A stretch of DNA of 64,000 nucleotides from Cellvibrio sp. UBA7661 (GCA_002483365.1 DLHT01000015.1:126132-190131); one strand, 5' to 3'. Positions 53,808 to 63,453 are shown, counted from the stretch's first letter. A program made the numbers and translations. Notes: generated from the sequence alone by a model not told the origin.

Positions 53808-56222
53808 ATGTTCAGCAAAAAATCCTTCTTCGGTATTATTTTCTGGCTGTTACTGGCTGGCTTCAGCGTTACCTTGGTGACATTTGCAGGGTTATATCTT
53901 TATTTGAGCCCTAAATTGCCGTCAGTTGATTCGTTGAGGGAAGTTAAATTACAGACCCCTTTACGGGTTTATTCAAGCGACGGAAAACTCATTGGTGAAT
54001 TTGGCGAACAGCGTCGCACTCCACTCACCTATGATCAAATACCGCCTCTTTATATAAAAGCACTCCTCTCCGCAGAAGATGCAGAGTTCTTTGAGCATCA
54101 TGGAGTTTCTCTGAAAGGCATGTTGCGCGCCGCATCACAAATTCTAAAGTCCGGCGCCATACAATCAGGCGGAAGCACTATTACTCAGCAGTTGGCGCGT
54201 GATTTCTTTCTCACTCGCAAACAAATCTTCTCACGTAAGTTTAACGAAATACTCTTATCCCTTGAAATTGAACGAAAATTTACCAAGGAAGAAATCCTGG
54301 TATTGTTCAATAACAAAATGTTCTTCGGCAACCGCGCTTATGGATTGCAAGCTGCTGCACAAATCTATTATGGCAAGGACATTGATCAGTTAAGTGTCGC
54401 CCAATACGCCATGATAGTAGGTGTACTGAAAGCACCTTCAGCATATAACCCGCTAGCAAACCTCAAACGGGCGATGATTCGGCGCAACTGGATTATCGGC
54501 CGGATGTATGAACTGGGGCATATTGACCATGCAACCTATGAAGCCGCTATCAACGAACCCAATACCGCCAGCAACCACGGCACGACCCTTGATGTGCAAG
54601 CCCCCTATATTTCTGAGATGGCGCGCCAAGAAGCTCTTAACCTTTTCGGCGACAAAGCCTATATAGAGGGTTACAAGGTCTACACCAGTGTTGATAGTGC
54701 GATGCAAGCTACCGCCCAGGCAGCTGTGCTAAAGGGCCTCATGGCCTATGACCAACGTCACGGTTATCGCGGCCCCGAGCTGCGACTGAAACCTTCAGTA
54801 GATGCTGATTTGATCGATTGGCAAGACCAACTCCAATCCATCCCCAGCCTTGGGGGTCTTGAACCCGCCGCAGTTGTGGATGTACAGGAAAAATCCATCC
54901 GGGTCATTATGAGCAACGGCGATCTTATCGATTTGGGCTGGGAGCAAGGCCTTGCAAATACTCGCCCCTACATCACCGAGGACTCCAGAGGCGCAGCCTA
55001 TAAAGCGGCGACCGAATTTTTAAAGCCCGGCGATGTGGTGCGCATAATTAAAGATGATGACGATATGTGGCGCTTTAGCCAGGTTCCTGCGATTCAGGCC
55101 GCACTGGTTTCCCTTGATTCAACCGATGGCGCAATACGCTCATTGGTGGGGGGATTCGACTTCAATCAAAGTCACTACAACCGCGCTATACAAGGTGCGC
55201 GCCAACCCGGCTCCAGCTTTAAACCGCTCATTTATACTGCCGCACTCGAAAACGGATTTACTCCCGCCTCTATTATCAACGACGCCCCGATAGTGATTGA
55301 GAATACCAGCACCGGTATCGCTTGGCGTCCTGAAAACGATGATGGGAAATTCGTCGGCCCTATGCGTATGCGCCAAGCCCTGTACCGCTCGCGCAATTTG
55401 GTATCCATACGCTTGCTGCGCAGTATTGGTATGCAAACTGCGTTGGATAGCCTCGCGCGATTTGGTTTTAATCCGAAAGAATTCCCGCGCGACCTAACAT
55501 TAGCCCTGGGTTCCCATGCACTGACCCCGATGCAAATGGCCACCGCTTACGCCAGCTTTGCTAATGGCGGGTTCAAGATAGACCCATACCTCGTCACTCG
55601 TATCGAAGATGGCACAGGCAAAGTTGTGTACGAGGCCAATCCCAAACGCGTATGTAAGGAGTGTGAAAACAATCAGGTCAATTACGCCGATGATGGAACT
55701 CCACTTCCGCCGATGCCGGATATGGACAGCAGCCAGCGAGCCCCCAGAATTATTGATGCACGAATCGCCTACATAATTGATTCCATGCTTCGCGATGTCG
55801 TCGACAAAGGTACCGGGCGCTTGGCCAAGCAGCTGGGGCGGAACGATATTGCAGGTAAAACAGGCACGACCAATGGCCCCCGTGACAGCTGGTTCTCTGG
55901 CTACAACCCCAACATAGCGACAACAGTTTGGGCCGGCTTTGACCAAAACACTCTACTGGGGCGCAGAGAGTTCGGCAGCTCAGCAGCCTTGCCAATCTGG
56001 ATCGACTTTATGCGCACAGCGCTGGAAGGCGTTCCAGACCAACTGCCACGCCAACCGGAGGGAATAGTTACTGTGCGGATCAATCCGGACACCGGCAAAC
56101 CCGCCATGCCAGGCGATCCGGATGCTATTTTTGAAGTGTTTTTAGGGGAAGACACCGGGCGCACATCAGCGGCTGGCAATGAGTCCAGCGAACAGGCAAC
56201 CTTACCGGAAGAATTGTTCTAG
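53808..56222 (+). CDS. mrcA: penicillin-binding protein 1A (bifunctional peptidoglycan synthase)
   Basis: The 804-residue protein has an N-terminal membrane anchor (about 8-28) and a glycosyltransferase domain (about 55-230; EDAEFFEHHG, GGSTITQQLARDFF and RKFNEILLSLEIE motifs). An OB-like insert follows, then a transpeptidase domain (about 430-740; active serine in PGSSFKP, RSRN and KTGTTNG). It polymerises and cross-links peptidoglycan in the periplasm. It is divergent from pilM, as in Pseudomonas (ponA-pilM). The start at 53808 is chosen because the longer frame would begin inside the promoter. Confidence 0.97.
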   Translation: MFSKKSFFGIIFWLLLAGFSVTLVTFAGLYLYLSPKLPSVDSLREVKLQTPLRVYSSDGKLIGEFGEQRRTPLTYDQIPPLYIKALLSAEDAEFFEHHGVSLKGMLRAASQILKSGAIQSGGSTITQQLARDFFLTRKQIFSRKFNEILLSLEIERKFTKEEILVLFNNKMFFGNRAYGLQAAAQIYYGKDIDQLSVAQYAMIVGVLKAPSAYNPLANLKRAMIRRNWIIGRMYELGHIDHATYEAAINEPNTASNHGTTLDVQAPYISEMARQEALNLFGDKAYIEGYKVYTSVDSAMQATAQAAVLKGLMAYDQRHGYRGPELRLKPSVDADLIDWQDQLQSIPSLGGLEPAAVVDVQEKSIRVIMSNGDLIDLGWEQGLANTRPYITEDSRGAAYKAATEFLKPGDVVRIIKDDDDMWRFSQVPAIQAALVSLDSTDGAIRSLVGGFDFNQSHYNRAIQGARQPGSSFKPLIYTAALENGFTPASIINDAPIVIENTSTGIAWRPENDDGKFVGPMRMRQALYRSRNLVSIRLLRSIGMQTALDSLARFGFNPKEFPRDLTLALGSHALTPMQMATAYASFANGGFKIDPYLVTRIEDGTGKVVYEANPKRVCKECENNQVNYADDGTPLPPMPDMDSSQRAPRIIDARIAYIIDSMLRDVVDKGTGRLAKQLGRNDIAGKTGTTNGPRDSWFSGYNPNIATTVWAGFDQNTLLGRREFGSSAALPIWIDFMRTALEGVPDQLPRQPEGIVTVRINPDTGKPAMPGDPDAIFEVFLGEDTGRTSAAGNESSEQATLPEELF

Positions 56223-56232
56223 CTTTCCCCGA

Positions 56233-57042
56233 TCAACGATCGATCACCCTCAGGGATGAGGGTGCACGCAATTGCAAGACCAGGGGTTTATATTGTCGCG
56301 CCGGATTGGACTTACGCCGGGTAATCCAACCGCGCAACTCAACTTCTTTGCCTTTTAGCTTCAACCAATCGGTTTTTTTATAAGCCCCAGATTTCCCCAT
56401 AAATAATGGCCAGTCTTTTTTGGCAATTTTCGCCACCAGCTGCCCATCAAATTCCAGCCAAATTGCGGAATTGATGCTGACTTTCGTAATACGTCCGCGC
56501 ACATGCCTGAAGCCCGTTTCGGTTTCCTGCAAAGATGTAATCTGCACTGGCTGCCAATAGGACGAACGCCATAGCCCCAGCTTTTTTTCGCGAGCACTAT
56601 TCTCCAGCGGCAGCAAACAATCCATTTGCGAATAATTAGGCGGCACAGCTATTTGCAGCGCCATACCCGCTCGCAATTGCTCAGCAGCCAAACTGCGATT
56701 TTGACTATCGTAAACATGAGCCAGAAACCGCCCGTAACGGTCTTTGATTTCCCTTTCAAAACCGAGCCGGATGCGCCCTTTGGCTGCATCAATAAACTGC
56801 TGAGCATGAGCCTTGGACTCGCGGCCAAAAGGCTGCCCCTTTATACCGCCGTGTGCGATTTCCGGCGCATTAATCCCAAGTACCCGCACCGAGCGCCCAT
56901 CCTGTAACTTTAATGTGTCACCGTCAGATACCCGTACAACCTGGACGCTATCCCCGGAAGGCAAACCACATTCAGCAAACGCGGGGCACGCAATAAAGCC
57001 CGATGAGATTAACAGGCATAAAAAAACGCCGGGAATTTTCAT
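56233..57042 (-). CDS. exported thermonuclease-family (SNase-like) protein
   Basis: The 269-residue product has a signal peptide (about 1-23, ending AFA). A staphylococcal-nuclease domain follows (about 30-155) with VSDGDTLKL, RVLGINAPE and the RYGRFLAHV segment, giving the usual Asp/Thr/Glu/Arg catalytic set. The C-terminal 100 residues resemble an OB-fold extension. The ATG at 57042 lies within the loop of the rpmE terminator, so the first codons double as terminator sequence. A TTG at 57084 is a weaker alternative. Expression may depend on read-through. Confidence 0.8.
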   Translation of the reverse strand: MKIPGVFLCLLISSGFIACPAFAECGLPSGDSVQVVRVSDGDTLKLQDGRSVRVLGINAPEIAHGGIKGQPFGRESKAHAQQFIDAAKGRIRLGFEREIKDRYGRFLAHVYDSQNRSLAAEQLRAGMALQIAVPPNYSQMDCLLPLENSAREKKLGLWRSSYWQPVQITSLQETETGFRHVRGRITKVSINSAIWLEFDGQLVAKIAKKDWPLFMGKSGAYKKTDWLKLKGKEVELRGWITRRKSNPARQYKPLVLQLRAPSSLRVIDR

Positions 57043-57055
57043 TCCCGGCGTTTTT
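57021..57055. terminator. rpmE terminator overlapping the nuclease start codon
   Basis: CGCCGGGAAT and ATTCCCGGCG (10-bp perfect stem, TTTC loop) are flanked by A6 and T5. It lies 35 bp after the rpmE stop. On the minus strand the loop holds the ATG of the thermonuclease gene, and the T-run encodes its Val-Phe-Leu codons. Confidence 0.88.
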
Positions 57056-57089
57056 ACTAGCGATGCCAGAGGTGTGCGAAACAAGACAA

Positions 57090-57314
57090 TTAGTCTTTCT
57101 TTGCACCACCGATGCGGCTGCCGAAACGCTTGGTGAAGCGATCGATACGGCCACCGGTATCAACAATTTTTTGCTTGCCAGTGTAGAACGGGTGGCATGC
57201 ACCGCATACGTCAACGTGCAGGGCTTTGCCCAATGTTGAACGGGTGTTGAAGTTGTTGCCGCAGCTGCAAGTTACAGCTACATCAACGTAATTTGGATGA
57301 ATGTCTGCTTTCAT
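57090..57314 (-). CDS. rpmE: 50S ribosomal protein L31 (zinc form)
   Basis: The 74-residue protein begins MKADIHPNYVDVAVTCSCG. It has the four zinc ligands C16, C18, C37 and C40, so it is the zinc-containing L31 form rather than the zinc-free paralog. The start at 57314 has AAGG upstream. It is divergent from priA. Confidence 0.97.
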   Translation of the reverse strand: MKADIHPNYVDVAVTCSCGNNFNTRSTLGKALHVDVCGACHPFYTGKQKIVDTGGRIDRFTKRFGSRIGGAKKD

Positions 57315-57552
57315 GATGAATGCCTTCGTAGTCTGTGCCGCCACCTGATCACCTGCCAGGCACCGCACATAGGTTAAAAAAAACGGCGTTTTTTGGGAGC
57401 GGCGATACTACCAGAAAACCGCTGACACGCAACTGAAAACCACCGTTTTGGATAAAAAACCGCCACCAACATGCGCGCCCCCAACAATCAGCCTGCGCAT
57501 CCAGTAACTGATATAGGCTATGCTGGCCATCTGTTATTTGCTGTTGCCATCT

Positions 57553-59781
57553 ATGACCCAACATCCATCACCCCAAAACCCAGCACTACTCGAAGTAGCC
57601 CTTCCTGTTCCGTTAAGGCGCTGTTTCGACTATTTATTGCCGCCCGGGCAGGATGCCAGCACCCTGCAACCCGGTGTATTGGTGCGGGTACCGTTTGGTA
57701 ATCGGGAGTTGGTCGGCGTACTAATCAAGATCAAGACAGAAAGTACGCAAGACGTGGGCAAGATACGCTCTGCCCTGGCGATTATCGACACTCGCCCCGC
57801 ACTTGATGGCGAACTCCTGGAACTCTGTCTCTGGGCTGCCGATTACTACCAGTGTGCTCCAGGTGAAGCTTTGCAAACTGCTTTACCTGCACTGTTGCGT
57901 CAAGGCGAACCCGCCAAGTTGCAGGGCGAGCCCGTTTTCAAGCTCACCACCGAAGGTAAAGGGTTGCCGGAAGGAGCACTCAAGCGCTCACCAAAACAAG
58001 CCGCGCTGCTAGCCGCTTTGCAAGCCCGCCATCAACTAAGCCGCAGCGATCTCGACCGGCTGGATATTCCGCGCAGCATTGCCAAAAATCTGATCGATAA
58101 AGGCCTCGTGCGTATCGACGAAATAGTGCCCAGCCAAGAGCCGCAACCGGCCCAGCTGCTGCGCGAACAACCGTTGGTATTGAGCGATGAGCAGCAAACC
58201 GCGCTTGCACAGATCGACTACAGCAGCTTTAAAACCTACCTGCTCGATGGCGCTACCGGCAGTGGAAAAACTGAAATTTATCTGCAAGCAATTGAACAGA
58301 CCCTCAGGCAAGGGAGACAGGCCTTGGTGCTTGTGCCCGAAATTGGTCTCACGCCGCAAACCCTTGAGCGCTTCCAACGCCGTTTCAACCTGCCGATTGT
58401 TGCACTGCATTCAGGTCTTAACGACCGCGAGCGGCTGGAAGCCTGGCTGCGCGCGCGCGATGGAATAGCGCGCATCATCATCGGCACCCGCTCGGCGCTG
58501 TTTACACCACTCAAAGAGCCGGGAATTCTGATTATTGATGAGGAGCACGATGCTTCATTTAAGCAACAGGATGGTTTCCGCTATTCCGCACGCGACCTTG
58601 CAGCAGTGCGTGCCCATCGATTGGGAATTCCGTTAATACTTGGCTCGGCCACTCCCTCACTGGAAACCCTGCACAATGCGCAGCAAGGCCGCTACTGCCA
58701 CCTGCGGCTCAAAGCACGTGCCGGCAACGCCAAACCACCCGAAATTCAGCTGCTCGATATTCGCGGTGAAATTCTCCACGAAGGTTTTGCTCAAGCCAGT
58801 ATCGATGCCATAGGTGACACCCTCGACAAAGGCAATCAGGTACTGGTGTTCCTCAATCGACGCGGCTATGCACCCACACTGGAATGCCATGATTGCGGCT
58901 GGCTGGCCAACTGCAATCACTGCGATGCGCGCATGACCGTACACCAGAATCCGCGTCACCTGCACTGCCACCACTGTGATCACCAACGCGGCATTCCCAA
59001 ACGCTGCCCCAACTGCAATAGCAGCAAAGTCCAACCTATTGGCCAGGGCACAGAACGCAGCGAAGTCGTATTGCAACAGCTCTTCCCCGCACACAAAGTT
59101 ATCCGCGTTGACCGCGATTCCACGCGCAATAAAGACGGAATGCAAAAGCTGTTGGTCGATGTCCACAGTGGCGAACCCTGTATTCTTGTTGGCACCCAAA
59201 TGCTCGCCAAAGGCCATCACTTTGCCGATGTGACTCTAGTGGTGATTATCGACGCCGATGCCGGCTTATTCAGCACCGACTTTCGCGGTGCCGAACGAAT
59301 GGGGCAATTATTATTGCAAGTGGCGGGGCGCGCAGGGCGTGAACAAAAACGCGGACGGGTCATCATGCAAAGCAACCATACAGATCACCCGCTCGTGCAA
59401 ACACTGGTACAGCAAGGCTATCACGCACTTGCTGATTTAATATTGCAGGAGCGGCACATCACTCAATTACCGCCCTATCGCCATTTGGCGCTGATCCGCG
59501 CCGAAAGCAAATATGCGCAAGCAGCAGTGGATTTTTTGATGCAAGCACGCCAACTGTCAGAGCAGTTACATGCACCTAATCCTGCATTACAGTATCTCGG
59601 CCCACTGCCCGCGATGATGGAAAAGCGCGGTGACCGTTTCCGCTACCAACTACAAATCAACAGCGCCCAGCGCAAACCACTGCAACAATTGTTAAGTCAG
59701 TTGGCAATACAATTGGAAGCTGCATCACAAGCCAAACGTGTGCGCTGGTCAATTGATGTCGATCCACAAGACATGGGTTAA
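57553..59781 (+). CDS. priA: primosomal protein N' (PriA helicase)
   Basis: The 742-residue superfamily 2 helicase restarts stalled replication forks. It has an N-terminal DNA-binding domain, Walker A GATGSGKTE (near 240) and DEEH box (IIDEEHD, near 338). An eight-cysteine zinc region follows (about 445-500; CHDCGWLANCNHC, CHHC, CPNC), then motifs V-VI (GTQMLAKGHHF and QVAGRAGR). The start is uncertain, since 57520 is also open. Neither has a strong ribosome site. Confidence 0.97.
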   Translation: MTQHPSPQNPALLEVALPVPLRRCFDYLLPPGQDASTLQPGVLVRVPFGNRELVGVLIKIKTESTQDVGKIRSALAIIDTRPALDGELLELCLWAADYYQCAPGEALQTALPALLRQGEPAKLQGEPVFKLTTEGKGLPEGALKRSPKQAALLAALQARHQLSRSDLDRLDIPRSIAKNLIDKGLVRIDEIVPSQEPQPAQLLREQPLVLSDEQQTALAQIDYSSFKTYLLDGATGSGKTEIYLQAIEQTLRQGRQALVLVPEIGLTPQTLERFQRRFNLPIVALHSGLNDRERLEAWLRARDGIARIIIGTRSALFTPLKEPGILIIDEEHDASFKQQDGFRYSARDLAAVRAHRLGIPLILGSATPSLETLHNAQQGRYCHLRLKARAGNAKPPEIQLLDIRGEILHEGFAQASIDAIGDTLDKGNQVLVFLNRRGYAPTLECHDCGWLANCNHCDARMTVHQNPRHLHCHHCDHQRGIPKRCPNCNSSKVQPIGQGTERSEVVLQQLFPAHKVIRVDRDSTRNKDGMQKLLVDVHSGEPCILVGTQMLAKGHHFADVTLVVIIDADAGLFSTDFRGAERMGQLLLQVAGRAGREQKRGRVIMQSNHTDHPLVQTLVQQGYHALADLILQERHITQLPPYRHLALIRAESKYAQAAVDFLMQARQLSEQLHAPNPALQYLGPLPAMMEKRGDRFRYQLQINSAQRKPLQQLLSQLAIQLEAASQAKRVRWSIDVDPQDMG

Positions 59782-59880
59782 ACCAACTGCCTACGCACGC
59801 GGTCATATACGCTGATTAGTGACTCGCGCCTATCACCCGTTTACAATCGCGCCTCGTTTCAATCTGGATATACGATTTAC

Positions 59881-60426
59881 ATGAGCAGAGATTTCGCCAA
59901 AAAAGGCCGCGCACCCGCGCGCCGAACATCCTCCACTAACAGTGCAACGCCGCCTTGGGTGTGGTTTATTGCCGGATTGGTGCTAGGTGCTTTTGCCGCG
60001 AGCCTCTATTTCATTAAAAATCCTGCGACTGAACCTGCGCCCAAAGAAGAGCCAAAACCGAAAGTAACAGAAAACAAAACGCCCAAACCGCGCTTTGATT
60101 TCTACAAATTGCTGCAGGAAAGTGAAACTATTGTGCCCGCAAGCGAAACGATCAACGAAGAAAAACCCGCGCAAGACCAGGCAACCGAGTACATTTTGCA
60201 AGTTGGCTCTTTCCCAAGCGCGGATGATGCGGATAAATTGCGTGCGCAATTAATTTTGATCAATCTCGATGCACACATAGAAACCGTGGAAATCCGCAAA
60301 GGGGAAATCTGGCATCGCGTTGTGGTTGGCCCATTTGCCACCCAAACTGCACTGACAAGTGCGCGCTCCCAATTGGTTAACAATCAATACAATGCGCTGG
60401 TACTCAAGCGCGCCAAAACCAAGTAA
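59881..60426 (+). CDS. ftsN: FtsN-like SPOR-domain cell-division protein
   Basis: The 181-residue bitopic protein has a short basic cytoplasmic N-terminus (SRDFAKKGRAPARR) and one membrane helix (about 28-47). A Pro/Lys/Glu linker leads to a C-terminal SPOR domain (about 105-180; YILQVGSFPSADDADKLRAQL). The order priA-ftsN-hslV-hslU is that of E. coli. It is shorter than E. coli FtsN (319 residues), mainly in the linker. It probably activates septal peptidoglycan synthesis. Confidence 0.82.
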   Translation: MSRDFAKKGRAPARRTSSTNSATPPWVWFIAGLVLGAFAASLYFIKNPATEPAPKEEPKPKVTENKTPKPRFDFYKLLQESETIVPASETINEEKPAQDQATEYILQVGSFPSADDADKLRAQLILINLDAHIETVEIRKGEIWHRVVVGPFATQTALTSARSQLVNNQYNALVLKRAKTK

Positions 60427-60524
60427 GCCCCACTCCCTTTATCTGCTTGATGCACATGCCTTGAAAAAGGTATGTGTGCCCCCATTTTTCTGGCTTCTGT
60501 GATGTCAATTTTAAAGGAAGTCCA

Positions 60525-61049
60525 GTGACTACAATTCTCTCTGTACGCCGTGAAGGGCAAGTGGTAATCGGCGGCGATGGCCAGGTCTCGCTCGGCAACA
60601 CCGTCATGAAAGGCAATGCACGCAAAGTGCGCCGCCTTTACAAAAATCAGGTTATCGCTGGATTTGCAGGCGGCACTGCCGATGCATTTACCCTGTTCGA
60701 ACGTTTTGAAGCCAAGCTCGAAGCCCATAACGGCCAACTTACCCGCGCCGCCGTTGAGCTAGCCAAAGACTGGCGCACTGATCGCAGCCTGCGCCGGCTG
60801 GAGGCTCTGCTCGCGGTTGCCGATAAAGACGCCTCACTCATCATTACCGGCAATGGCGATGTCATCCAGCCCGAAGACGATTTAATTGCGATTGGCTCCG
60901 GCGGCAATTACGCACAAGCTGCTGCACGCGCTCTATTGGAAAACACCTCGCTGGATGCGCGCAGCATTGTTGAAAAAGGGCTGAAAATAGCGGGCGATAT
61001 TTGCGTTTTCACCAACCAGAACCACACCATAGAAACACTTGAATATTGA
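60525..61049 (+). CDS. hslV: ATP-dependent protease subunit HslV
   Basis: The 174-residue proteasome-like peptidase starts with GTG at 60525, chosen because AAGGAAG lies just upstream. Processing exposes catalytic Thr-2 (TTILSVRR). The GGDGQVSLG and AGFAGGTADAFTLFE segments and the C-terminal FTNQNHTIE are conserved. It forms the HslVU complex with the ATPase encoded 114 bp downstream. Confidence 0.98.
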   Translation: MTTILSVRREGQVVIGGDGQVSLGNTVMKGNARKVRRLYKNQVIAGFAGGTADAFTLFERFEAKLEAHNGQLTRAAVELAKDWRTDRSLRRLEALLAVADKDASLIITGNGDVIQPEDDLIAIGSGGNYAQAAARALLENTSLDARSIVEKGLKIAGDICVFTNQNHTIETLEY

Positions 61050-61054
61050 TAACC

Positions 61055-61150
61055 GTAGCCCGTATGGAGCCTGACGAAATACGGAGCCTTGATTTAAAAA
61101 AGTCATTTGATAAACCATCCCCGCATTGCGCTCCACTCCATGCGGGCTAC
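61055..61150. repeat. REP/BIME-like inverted repeat pair between hslV and hslU
   Basis: GTAGCCCGTATGGAG at 61055-61069 is mirrored by a near-complementary CTCCATGCGGGCTAC at 61136-61150. Each end can form its own hairpin (CCGTAT/ATACGG and CCCGCA/TGCGGG). This GTAGCCCG-type palindrome is a widespread gammaproteobacterial REP family. Confidence 0.75.
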
Positions 61151-61163
61151 TTAAGAGTTTTTT

Positions 61164-62486
61164 ATGTCCTCCATGACTCCGCGCGAAATCGTGCATGAAT
61201 TAGATAAACATATCGTCGGCCAGGCCGATGCAAAACGCGCTGTGGCAATTGCACTGCGCAATCGCTGGCGTCGCATGCAAGTGCCCGCCGATATGCGCAA
61301 TGAAATTACACCCAAAAATATTTTGATGATCGGACCCACCGGTGTCGGCAAAACCGAAATTGCGCGCCGCCTGGCAAAACTCGCCAACGCGCCGTTCATA
61401 AAAGTAGAAGCCACCAAATTTACTGAAGTGGGATACGTGGGGCGCGATGTTGAATCCATTATTCGCGATCTGGTCGATGTCTCTATCAAAATGTGCCGCG
61501 AGCAAGCGATGAAATCTGTACAGCATCGCGCTGCCGAAGCCGCAGAAGAGCGCATTCTGGATGCACTTTTACCTCCAGCGCGCGATTTATCTTCTGAAGA
61601 ATACAAACATGAATCCGGCACTCGCCAAATCTTCCGCAAAAAATTGCGCGAAGGCGATCTGGACGATAAAGAAATTGAAATTGATATTGCAGCAGCAAGT
61701 GTTGGTGTTGAAATCATGGCACCACCAGGCATGGAAGACATGACCAACCAATTGCAAAGCATGTTTTCATCGCTCGGCCGCGACAAAACCAAAAAAGCCA
61801 AGATGACAGTGAAAAAAGCATTCAAACAATTGCAAGATGAAGAAGCTGCAAAGTTGGTGAGCGACGAAGACATCAAAACGCAAGCGATTGAAGCTGCCGA
61901 GCAAAACGGTATTGTGTTTATCGATGAGATCGACAAAGTTGCACGCCGTGGCAATGTAACCGGCGCAGATGTATCACGCGAAGGCGTTCAGCGCGACTTA
62001 TTGCCATTAATTGAAGGCTGCACAGTGACCACCAAACATGGTTCGATTAAAACTGACCATATTTTATTTATTACGTCAGGTGCATTTCACTTAAGCAAGC
62101 CGTCGGATTTAATCCCGGAATTGCAGGGGCGCTTACCTATTCGCGTCGAGTTACAGGCATTAACGCCGGATGATTTTGAACGCATCCTCACCGAACCCAA
62201 AGCATCGCTAACGGAACAGCAAGAAGCGTTACTAAAAACCGAAGGTGTTGAAATCACATTTACCAAAGACGGCATTCGGCGTATTGCGGAAACCGCATTT
62301 GATGTAAACGAGCGCACTGAAAATATTGGCGCGCGCCGCTTGCACACCATCCTTGAACGCTTACTGGAAGATGTTTCTTTCACCGCCGGTGATGGTAATC
62401 GCACAGTGGAAATTGATGCGTCTTTTGTAGAATCACATCTGGGCGAACTTGCGAAAAACGAAGACTTAAGCCGCTTTATTCTGTAA
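61164..62486 (+). CDS. hslU: ATP-dependent protease ATPase subunit HslU
   Basis: The 440-residue AAA+ unfoldase has Walker A GPTGVGKT (about 57-64), the family's GYVGRDVESIIRDL pore region and an inserted I domain (about 110-240). Walker B is in IVFIDEIDK, and the extreme C-terminus DLSRFIL docks on HslV. Separation from hslV is larger than usual because of a REP element. Confidence 0.98.
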   Translation: MSSMTPREIVHELDKHIVGQADAKRAVAIALRNRWRRMQVPADMRNEITPKNILMIGPTGVGKTEIARRLAKLANAPFIKVEATKFTEVGYVGRDVESIIRDLVDVSIKMCREQAMKSVQHRAAEAAEERILDALLPPARDLSSEEYKHESGTRQIFRKKLREGDLDDKEIEIDIAAASVGVEIMAPPGMEDMTNQLQSMFSSLGRDKTKKAKMTVKKAFKQLQDEEAAKLVSDEDIKTQAIEAAEQNGIVFIDEIDKVARRGNVTGADVSREGVQRDLLPLIEGCTVTTKHGSIKTDHILFITSGAFHLSKPSDLIPELQGRLPIRVELQALTPDDFERILTEPKASLTEQQEALLKTEGVEITFTKDGIRRIAETAFDVNERTENIGARRLHTILERLLEDVSFTAGDGNRTVEIDASFVESHLGELAKNEDLSRFIL

Positions 62487-62509
62487 GCATTACATGTTGT
62501 AAAAACACT

Positions 62510-62887
62510 ATGACCAAAATTCCCAGAAAAATTTTGCTGCACAAACAATCGCAACAACTGGAGCTGTATTTTGACGGCGAGCAGTTTTTATTGCCCGCCG
62601 AATTTTTGCGCGTGCACTCACCGAGTGCCGAGGTAAAAGGTCATGGTGCAGGCCAGGAAATCCTGCAATTTGGTAAAAAAGATGTGCGGATCACCCAGCT
62701 TGAACGCGCAGGAAACTATGCGCTCAAGCTGGTTTTTGATGATGGTCACGACAGTGGTATTTACACTTGGGATTATTTTTACGAGCTGGCAAAAAACCAG
62801 AAGTCTCTCTGGCAAGAGTATGAGAACAAATTGCACAATGCCGGAAAAAGTCGGGAACGCGACACCAGCATTGTGCGGTTTGTGTAG
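62510..62887 (+). CDS. DUF971 (gamma-butyrobetaine hydroxylase N-terminal-like) protein
   Basis: The 125-residue protein has the DUF971 fold (LELYFDGEQFLLPAEFLRVHSPSAE, about 17-41, and GNYALKLVFDDGHDSGIYTWDYFYEL near 67-92, quoted by segments). The family is found fused to gamma-butyrobetaine hydroxylases or stand-alone after hslVU, as here. Function alone is unclear. It may bind iron-sulfur or act with Mrp-like proteins. Confidence 0.88.
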   Translation: MTKIPRKILLHKQSQQLELYFDGEQFLLPAEFLRVHSPSAEVKGHGAGQEILQFGKKDVRITQLERAGNYALKLVFDDGHDSGIYTWDYFYELAKNQKSLWQEYENKLHNAGKSRERDTSIVRFV

Positions 62888-62892
62888 TGTTT

Positions 62893-63453
62893 TTAATCTT
62901 GGGTATGTGAACGCTGCGAATCCGATTCACCCATACGGCGCTTGCCGGTCATCATCGACAACGGCAAGTTTTCCTTGAGGCGATAACTTTCAAACAAGGC
63001 TGCAGCAATGTGCAGCAATACCAACATCAATAAACTGTTGGCAATGGCATCGTGAAGATCAATGATCCAATCCTCCCCCCAGAAATAATCCACCTCTTGC
63101 GCCAAAAAACCGGTAACACCCAGCGCCAACAAGCACAGCATCATCAAAATCATTACTAACGCACCCAAAGGTGAATGCCCCATACGATGGTATGCCTGAC
63201 CGCGCACTAATGCACCGATATGCGCAGAGAGGCGCGCTGGCGTAGGGAAAAAGTCCGCCCAGCGCGCAGCCCCTTTACCCACAAAACCCCATACAAAGCG
63301 CACCAGCAACAACGCCACCATTGTGTAACCTAACCATTGGTGCCAATCATCACCCGCCTCATTGAAATACATATTGGCCACAAAAATGATGGCTATCGAC
63401 CAATGAAAAACCCGCACAAGCGGGTCCCATAGTGTAATTGTTGCAGGTGACAT
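62893..63453 (-). CDS. di-heme cytochrome b561-type membrane protein
   Basis: The 186-residue protein has four membrane helices and heme-ligand histidines in RVFHWS (helix 1), HQWLGY (helix 2), HD and LLHIAAA (helix 4). It fits the prokaryotic cytochrome b561/Ni-Fe hydrogenase b-type family. The PepSY gene ends 2 bp before its frame on the same strand, so the two form an operon. It probably moves electrons from quinol to an unidentified acceptor. Confidence 0.88.
   Translation of the reverse strand: MSPATITLWDPLVRVFHWSIAIIFVANMYFNEAGDDWHQWLGYTMVALLLVRFVWGFVGKGAARWADFFPTPARLSAHIGALVRGQAYHRMGHSPLGALVMILMMLCLLALGVTGFLAQEVDYFWGEDWIIDLHDAIANSLLMLVLLHIAAALFESYRLKENLPLSMMTGKRRMGESDSQRSHTQD

Noticed and set aside
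56245..56264. CACCCTCA/TGAGGGTG hairpin between PBP1a and nuclease genes
   Set aside because: Lies within the 3' coding end of the nuclease gene and has no T-run; may be incidental.
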